From Alphaproteobacteria bacterium TMED109 (GTDB lineage: Bacteria > Pseudomonadota > Alphaproteobacteria > TMED109), in assembly GCA_002171375.1 (NCBI GenBank), contig NHFK01000025.1, positions 75,695-104,695 on the forward strand: a DNA stretch of 29,001 bases. Reading direction: 5' to 3'. The position numbers and the translations under genes are program-made. Shown here one piece after another: positions 24,739-29,001 of the stretch. The notes beneath the pieces are model-generated. The model was given only the letters and a program-made list of their open reading frames with translations. It did not search any database and had not been told where the DNA came from. Position 1 is the first letter of the stretch, and each line of letters opens with the position of its first letter.

Positions 24739-25718
24739 GAATAATTAATTTAGAACAAAGTAAAAAGAAACAGAAAGTATCTAAACTTAATACTTTTACA
24801 ATAGACGTTGAAAATGGCTTGAACTTAAAAAATAAAGCTATTTCTTCTAAATATTTTTATGATGATACGGGATCAAAAATTTTTCAAAAAATTACAAAAC
24901 ACCCAGATTATTATCTTACTAGAAATGAAATAGAAGTATTAAATAAAATAAAATTTAAATTACCAACTTTACTAAAGTTAAAAGAAATAGATATAATTGA
25001 ACTTGGTCCAGGTGATGGAAGTAAAAGTAAAATTATCATTAACGGTTTTTTAAAATGTAATTATATCGTCAACTATTATCCAATTGATATATCTAAAAAA
25101 GCACTTGAATTATTAAATAAAACGATCAAAGAAAGTAATAGACTTAAAATTAATGGAATAGTAAGTGAATATTTTGAAGGTCTACGTTATGTTAAAACTA
25201 TATCTCAAAATAGACAATTAGTTCTATTTTTAGGCTCAAATATAGGAAATTTTGAAAGATCTGAGTCAATTAAATTTATGAAAAAAATATATAATAACAT
25301 ATCAAATAATAGTTATGTATTTGCAGGCTTTGACTTAAAAAAAGATATTAGGAAGCTTAATAAAGCTTACAATGACTCAAGCAAACTTACAAAAAAATTT
25401 AACTTGAATTTGTTAAAAAGAATTAATAATGAGTTACAAGGTAACTTTAATTTAAAAACATTTATACATTATGGGAAGTACAATCCATTATTAGGGGCTA
25501 TGGAAAGTTTCTTAATTTCTACTGAAAAACAGCAAATACATTTAAAAAAATTAAACAAAAGTTTTAAATTTAAACTATTTGAACCAATACATCTAGAATA
25601 TTCATTTAAATTTTCAATAGAAGATATAGAGAAAATAGCATTTAAAACAGGATTTTCTATCATTGATAATTATATGAATAAAGATAAAGGTTACTTAAAT
25701 TCACTGTGGAAAAAATAA
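24735..25718 (+). CDS. egtD: L-histidine N-alpha-methyltransferase EgtD
   Basis: 327 residues. EgtD trimethylates the alpha-amino group of histidine to hercynine using S-adenosylmethionine, the first step of ergothioneine synthesis. The SAM-binding motif is IIELGPGDGSKSK (87-99). The N-terminal SSKYFYDDTGSKIFQKIT region (37-54), HPDYYLTRNE (56-65) and LVLFLGSNIGNFER (about 160-173) are diagnostic of the DUF2260/EgtD family. The start overlaps the egtB stop by four bases. The gene ends flush against the convergent cytochrome c gene, with no clear terminator. Confidence 0.95.
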   Translation: MRIINLEQSKKKQKVSKLNTFTIDVENGLNLKNKAISSKYFYDDTGSKIFQKITKHPDYYLTRNEIEVLNKIKFKLPTLLKLKEIDIIELGPGDGSKSKIIINGFLKCNYIVNYYPIDISKKALELLNKTIKESNRLKINGIVSEYFEGLRYVKTISQNRQLVLFLGSNIGNFERSESIKFMKKIYNNISNNSYVFAGFDLKKDIRKLNKAYNDSSKLTKKFNLNLLKRINNELQGNFNLKTFIHYGKYNPLLGAMESFLISTEKQQIHLKKLNKSFKFKLFEPIHLEYSFKFSIEDIEKIAFKTGFSIIDNYMNKDKGYLNSLWKK

Positions 25719-25982
25719 TTATTTTCCTGATAAGTAAGAATATATATTTAATATTTCATCGTCTGAAAATTTACTTTTAAATGAACCCATCATAGTACCA
25801 GCTCTGCCATTTTTAACTATCATTAAAAATGTAGATGAATTCAATTTTGTTCCAATTATATTAGGCGCCGTTCTCTTATGACATGTAGCACAGTTTCTGT
25901 TAAAAAGGGATTCACCAACTGTACTATCTGCATAAGAGAAATTGGGCACTAAATAAACTAATAATATTAGCAGTTTGAACAT
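25719..25982 (-). CDS. small periplasmic cytochrome c
   Basis: 87 residues. A signal peptide (MFKLLILLVYLVPNFSYA, cleavage after residue 18) leads to a mature class I cytochrome c with the haem-binding CATCH (31-35). A methionine in GTMMGSF (M64 or M65) is the likely distal axial ligand, and a C-terminal SDDEILNIYSYL helix is typical of the fold. It probably carries electrons in the periplasm. It lies 32 bases downstream of a gene for a 76-residue membrane protein on the same strand, which may be its membrane partner. Confidence 0.93.
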   Translation of the reverse strand: MFKLLILLVYLVPNFSYADSTVGESLFNRNCATCHKRTAPNIIGTKLNSSTFLMIVKNGRAGTMMGSFKSKFSDDEILNIYSYLSGK

Positions 25983-26014
25983 TAACTAAGTATTTCTATT
26001 GTTTAGTATATAAT

Positions 26015-26245
26015 TTAGTTTCTAGCTTTCTTAAAAATTTCTGCTGTAAAAAATACGCCTATAAGTACTAAAGTATGGACTATAGCTGAAGGTCCAAAAA
26101 ATTGCATTGATCCAATCCACATGGTGAATATAAATGACCACATGAATGCTAGAGTTGTCATTAACTGAAAACGTACCATTTTAGGTAATCCTTTTAAAGG
26201 ATTTGAATTTGGGCTCATTACTAAAGCATAAGATTCTTTAAACAT
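26015..26245 (-). CDS. 76-residue two-helix membrane protein, function unknown
   Basis: Two probable membrane segments (about residues 27-46 and 52-69) follow a soluble N-terminus MFKESYALVMSPNSNPLKGLP. The Shine-Dalgarno AAAAAGGAG is well placed before ATG 26245. No family is recognised. It is upstream of, and probably co-transcribed with, the small cytochrome c gene, which hints at a respiratory or redox role without proving it. The leader holds an inverted repeat that could pair with the Shine-Dalgarno. Confidence 0.8.
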   Translation of the reverse strand: MFKESYALVMSPNSNPLKGLPKMVRFQLMTTLAFMWSFIFTMWIGSMQFFGPSAIVHTLVLIGVFFTAEIFKKARN

Positions 26246-26249
26246 TATA

Positions 26250-26277
26250 AACTCCTTTTTCTATTAATTACGGAGTT
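26250..26277 (-). promoter_or_regulatory. leader inverted repeat covering the Shine-Dalgarno
   Basis: On the minus-strand transcript AACTCC (26277-26272) can pair with GGAGTT (26255-26250), which contains part of the Shine-Dalgarno of the 76-residue membrane protein gene. The stem is 6 bp with a 16-base AT-rich loop, so it is a weak candidate for occluding the ribosome site. Confidence 0.35.
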
Positions 26278-26366
26278 ATTTTTATATTAGATCAAATATT
26301 TTATTAAAATAATTATAGAGAGTAATAAAAAAATATAATACATTTGTAAAATGATTTGGATAATGG

Positions 26367-28019
26367 ATGATAAGTAATAAAAAAATTTATGATTTAGTAA
26401 TTATTGGAGCAGGTTTTGCAGGGCTATATAGTTTATATAAAGCAAAATTAGCTAAGCTGAATGTTATAGCAATAGAACGAGCTTCGAACGTAGGTGGAAC
26501 ATGGTATTGGAATAGATATCCAGGAGCACGATGTGATGTTGAAAGTATGCAATATTCCTACCAATTTTCGAATGAGCTTCAAGAAGAGTGGGAATGGACA
26601 GAGAAATATGCCACTCAGCCAGAAATACTAAAATATGCAAACCATGTAGCAGATCGTTTCAAATTAAGAGAAAATATTCAGTTTAATTCTGAAATCAAGT
26701 CAGCAAAATTTAATTCAGATAAAAATCATTGGGAATTAATAAATAATACAAATCAATTAATTAAGACAAAGTTTTGTATAATGGCAACAGGTTGCCTTTC
26801 TACTTTAAATAAACCCAAGTTTAAAAATATAGAAAGCTTTAAAGGAGAAATTTATCATACAGGTAATTGGCCTCATCATCATATTAATCTTAAAAATAAA
26901 AAAGTAGGTATAATAGGAACTGGATCCTCAGCAATTCAATGTATTCCAGAGATTATAAATGAAGTCGAACATCTTTATGTTTTCCAAAGAACTCCCCATT
27001 ATACAGTTCCAGCAAGAAATAAACCTCTTAAATACTTAAAAGGTAAAACTAAAAAATATATGAGAGAACCTGTAGGATATGATAATGATTTATTTATAGA
27101 AGAAGTTAAATATAATTATTCAAATTTTAGATTAAAAGCACAAAATTCAGTAGCCGCAATGGCTTTGCCTATTAATCATCAGTCTGCATTAAATGTTTCT
27201 AAAGAAAGAAGAGAAACAGTATTTGAAGATAGGTGGAATAAAGGTGGAGTTCCCTTTATTGCAGCTTTTGAAGACTTAAACTTTGATAGAGAAGCTAATG
27301 AAACAGCTGCTAAATTTGTAAGGAACAAAATAAAATCTTTAGTAAAAGATTCACATGTTGCTAAGCTATTAACACCAGATTACCCCATAGGCTGTAAGAG
27401 GTTAGCTGTAGATAGCAATTACTATGAATCATATAATAAGCCTAATATTTCGCTTGTTGACCTTAAAACAACTCCTCTTGAAGAATTTTATGCAAAAGGA
27501 ATAAACACTTCTAAAAATCATTATGAACTTGATATAATTATCTTAGCAACAGGATTTGATGCTATGACGGGAACCTTATTTAATATTGATATTGAAGGAA
27601 AAAATAATATTAAATTAAAAAATAAATGGTCTGAAGGTCCTAAAAATTATCTAGGTTTAGCGTCTTCAGGTTTTCCAAATTTATTTACTATTTCAGGTCC
27701 AGGAAGCCCATCAGTTTTGACAAATATGATAGTTTCTATCGAACAGCATGTTAACTGGATATTTGATTGTATTGAATACATGAAAAATAATAATAAAAAT
27801 TTTATAGAAGCATCTTTGAAAGCAGAAAATGAATGGTATAAACACAACCAAGAAGTGTCTATAGATCATGTTCGTTCTTCCTGTAGCTCATGGTATATTG
27901 GTGCTAATATAAAAGGAAAGGCTAAAAACTTTATGCCTTATGTGGGAGGGTATTCAAAATATGTTGAAAAATGTGATGAAGTTTCTAAAAATAATTATCA
28001 AGGATTTATATTAAAATAA
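26367..28019 (+). CDS. flavin-containing monooxygenase, Baeyer-Villiger type
   Basis: 550 residues, the size of cyclohexanone- or phenylacetone-type monooxygenases, which use FAD and NADPH to insert oxygen into ketones. FAD-binding GAGFAG (14-19) is followed by GGTWYWNRYPGARCD (43-57). The BVMO fingerprint FxGxxxHxxxWP is seen in FKGEIYHTGNWPH (158-170), and the NADPH Rossmann motif is GTGSSA (184-189). ILATGFDAMTG closes the second dinucleotide fold. It is a single gene, divergent from the 76-residue membrane protein gene. Its substrate is unknown. The family also includes steroid and aliphatic ketone oxygenases, so no single ketone is implied. Confidence 0.93.
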   Translation: MISNKKIYDLVIIGAGFAGLYSLYKAKLAKLNVIAIERASNVGGTWYWNRYPGARCDVESMQYSYQFSNELQEEWEWTEKYATQPEILKYANHVADRFKLRENIQFNSEIKSAKFNSDKNHWELINNTNQLIKTKFCIMATGCLSTLNKPKFKNIESFKGEIYHTGNWPHHHINLKNKKVGIIGTGSSAIQCIPEIINEVEHLYVFQRTPHYTVPARNKPLKYLKGKTKKYMREPVGYDNDLFIEEVKYNYSNFRLKAQNSVAAMALPINHQSALNVSKERRETVFEDRWNKGGVPFIAAFEDLNFDREANETAAKFVRNKIKSLVKDSHVAKLLTPDYPIGCKRLAVDSNYYESYNKPNISLVDLKTTPLEEFYAKGINTSKNHYELDIIILATGFDAMTGTLFNIDIEGKNNIKLKNKWSEGPKNYLGLASSGFPNLFTISGPGSPSVLTNMIVSIEQHVNWIFDCIEYMKNNNKNFIEASLKAENEWYKHNQEVSIDHVRSSCSSWYIGANIKGKAKNFMPYVGGYSKYVEKCDEVSKNNYQGFILK

Positions 28020-28035
28020 TAAAATATTTATAAAT

Positions 28036-29001
28036 TTAATTATGAGCTTTACCATGAAAAGCATCATCTAAATTAAGTGAAAATTTTCTTTTATTAGACT
28101 TCTTTTTAAAAGTTAAATTACTATTTTTTACACTATTATTTTTTGATTTTTTATCTTTACGTTTATTTGTTTTTGTACTTAGTTTCTCTATAGATTGATG
28201 ATTATCTTGTTGTATTCTTTTTTTTCTCTTTTCTGCAAAACGTTTTTTTGCTTTCTTACTAAAAAGTTTAGCTGAATTTCTTTTTTTTGTACTCTTAACT
28301 ACTTTATTACTATTTAATTCATTTTTAGTATTAATTTTATCTTTTAAAGAAGAATTTTTATTAGTGTTACCAAGTATCAAAGTTTCTGATGAATTTAATA
28401 CCTTTGCATACAAAGAATATCCAATCAATTTTTCAATCGATTTAAGCTTTCTTTTTTCAGATACATCACACAAAGAGATTGCTATACCACTTTTCCCAGC
28501 TCTCGCTGTTCTTCCTATTCGGTGAATATAAATTTCAGATTCGTTTGGCATGTCATAATTTATAATATGAGAAATATCATCCACATCTATTCCTCTTGCA
28601 GCTATATCTGTAGCTATTAAAATATTTAATTTTCCAATTCTAAAATTTTTTAATGTTCTAGTTCTTTGACTTTGACTTTTATCACCATGAATTGCATCTA
28701 CATCTATTCCTGATGTTTTTAATTTAGTTGCTAATTTATTTGCACCTATCTTAGTTCTGACAAAGACTATAGACCTATAAATGTTATGATTATCAAATAT
28801 ATCTTTAAGAAATTTAAGTTTTGCTTCTCTCTTAACTATAAAAACTCTTTGATCAATTAACTCTATTGGTCTCGCAGTAGGTGCAACGTTTACTTCTTCA
28901 GGGTTGTTTAAAAATTCATTTGCAAGACTTCTAACTGCTTTGGGCATTGTTGCAGATAAAAGTACTGCTTGCTTTGATTTTGAAATATTAGACATAATTA
29001 A
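28036..29001 (-). CDS. DEAD-box RNA helicase, C-terminal part (N-terminus beyond window)
   Basis: The frame is open to the window edge; the ATG at 28995 is internal, since typical helicases have about 170 residues before LLSATMP. Motif III SAT (near the edge), motif IV IVFVRTK, motif V DIAARGIDV and motif VI YIHRIGRTARAG are all present, giving the RecA-like C-terminal domain of an RhlE/DEAD-box helicase that remodels RNA. A basic, low-complexity tail of about 110 residues follows, with many Lys, Arg, Asn and Ser (for example KKAKKRFAEKRKKRIQQ), probably an unstructured RNA-binding extension. It converges on the BVMO gene with 16 bases between them. Confidence 0.93.
   Translation of the reverse strand, partial: LIMSNISKSKQAVLLSATMPKAVRSLANEFLNNPEEVNVAPTARPIELIDQRVFIVKREAKLKFLKDIFDNHNIYRSIVFVRTKIGANKLATKLKTSGIDVDAIHGDKSQSQRTRTLKNFRIGKLNILIATDIAARGIDVDDISHIINYDMPNESEIYIHRIGRTARAGKSGIAISLCDVSEKRKLKSIEKLIGYSLYAKVLNSSETLILGNTNKNSSLKDKINTKNELNSNKVVKSTKKRNSAKLFSKKAKKRFAEKRKKRIQQDNHQSIEKLSTKTNKRKDKKSKNNSVKNSNLTFKKKSNKRKFSLNLDDAFHGKAHN

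Noticed and set aside
25708..25727. GGAAAA/TTTTCC inverted repeat at the egtD-cytochrome c junction as a terminator
   Set aside because: The 6-bp AT-rich stem has no U tract on either strand.
1..29001. tRNA, rRNA, insertion sequence or phage remnant
   Set aside because: No cloverleaf, transposase, integrase, terminal inverted repeat or rRNA-like segment was seen on either strand by eye.

Overview
The window is strongly AT-rich, gene-dense chromosomal DNA with many 0-20 nt gaps and ATGA-type overlaps. Protein content points to an uncultured, streamlined marine Alphaproteobacterium: an IbpA-type small heat-shock gene behind a ROSE-like leader, the hisI/folE and thrS-yidD neighbourhoods, a HupE permease, a Tat-exported family-1 solute-binding protein with a UgpC/MalK-type ATPase, CaiB/BaiF and crotonase genes, and a minimal egtB-egtD pair. 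The lineage is inferred from gene content only. No tRNA, rRNA, insertion sequence, phage gene or CRISPR array was seen.

Layout. 1-2104 (minus): an acyl-CoA cassette, CaiB/BaiF CoA-transferase, a crotonase-fold protein and an alpha/beta hydrolase cut by the window edge. 2175-3232 (plus): a small membrane protein, then hsp20 with an RpoH-like promoter, a four-hairpin ROSE-like RNA thermometer and a strong terminator. 3233-4136 (plus): the most unusual part of the window. A good sigma70 promoter leads into two consecutive copies of the glutamine (glnA-type) riboswitch, then a small secreted protein of unknown function, then a 3' region with a CUCCUCCC loop and a strong terminator that may form a small RNA. 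4159-9783: a tiny membrane ORF, hisI (minus), then the housekeeping run folE-maf-cysS-thrS-yidD (plus). 9780-11029 (minus): hupE and a coupled polytopic membrane protein. 11196-13492 (plus): typA and a PsiE-family protein.

13503-18704 (minus) is a carbohydrate-type ABC importer operon (binding protein, two permeases, ATPase) ending in a quinone oxidoreductase. The ATPase gene carries a single in-frame TAG just after Walker A. 18881-19369 (plus) is an exported protein of unknown function. 19359-23374 (minus) holds, in transcription order, selO, an HpcH/HpaI aldolase, a 48-residue DUF2256 zinc-ribbon gene, and an acetolactate-synthase-like ThDP enzyme. 23506-25718 (plus) is egtB-egtD. 25719-26245 (minus) is a 76-residue membrane protein followed by a small cytochrome c. 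26367-28019 (plus) is a Baeyer-Villiger-type flavin monooxygenase. 28036-29001 (minus) is the C-terminal part of a DEAD-box RNA helicase cut by the edge.

RNA-level control is dense between 2561 and 4136: temperature sensing for hsp20 and, immediately downstream, probable glutamine sensing for a small secreted protein and perhaps a 3'UTR-derived small RNA. The only non-coding stretch above 300 bases, 3190-3679, is largely explained by the hsp20 terminator, a promoter, the two riboswitches and connecting hairpins.
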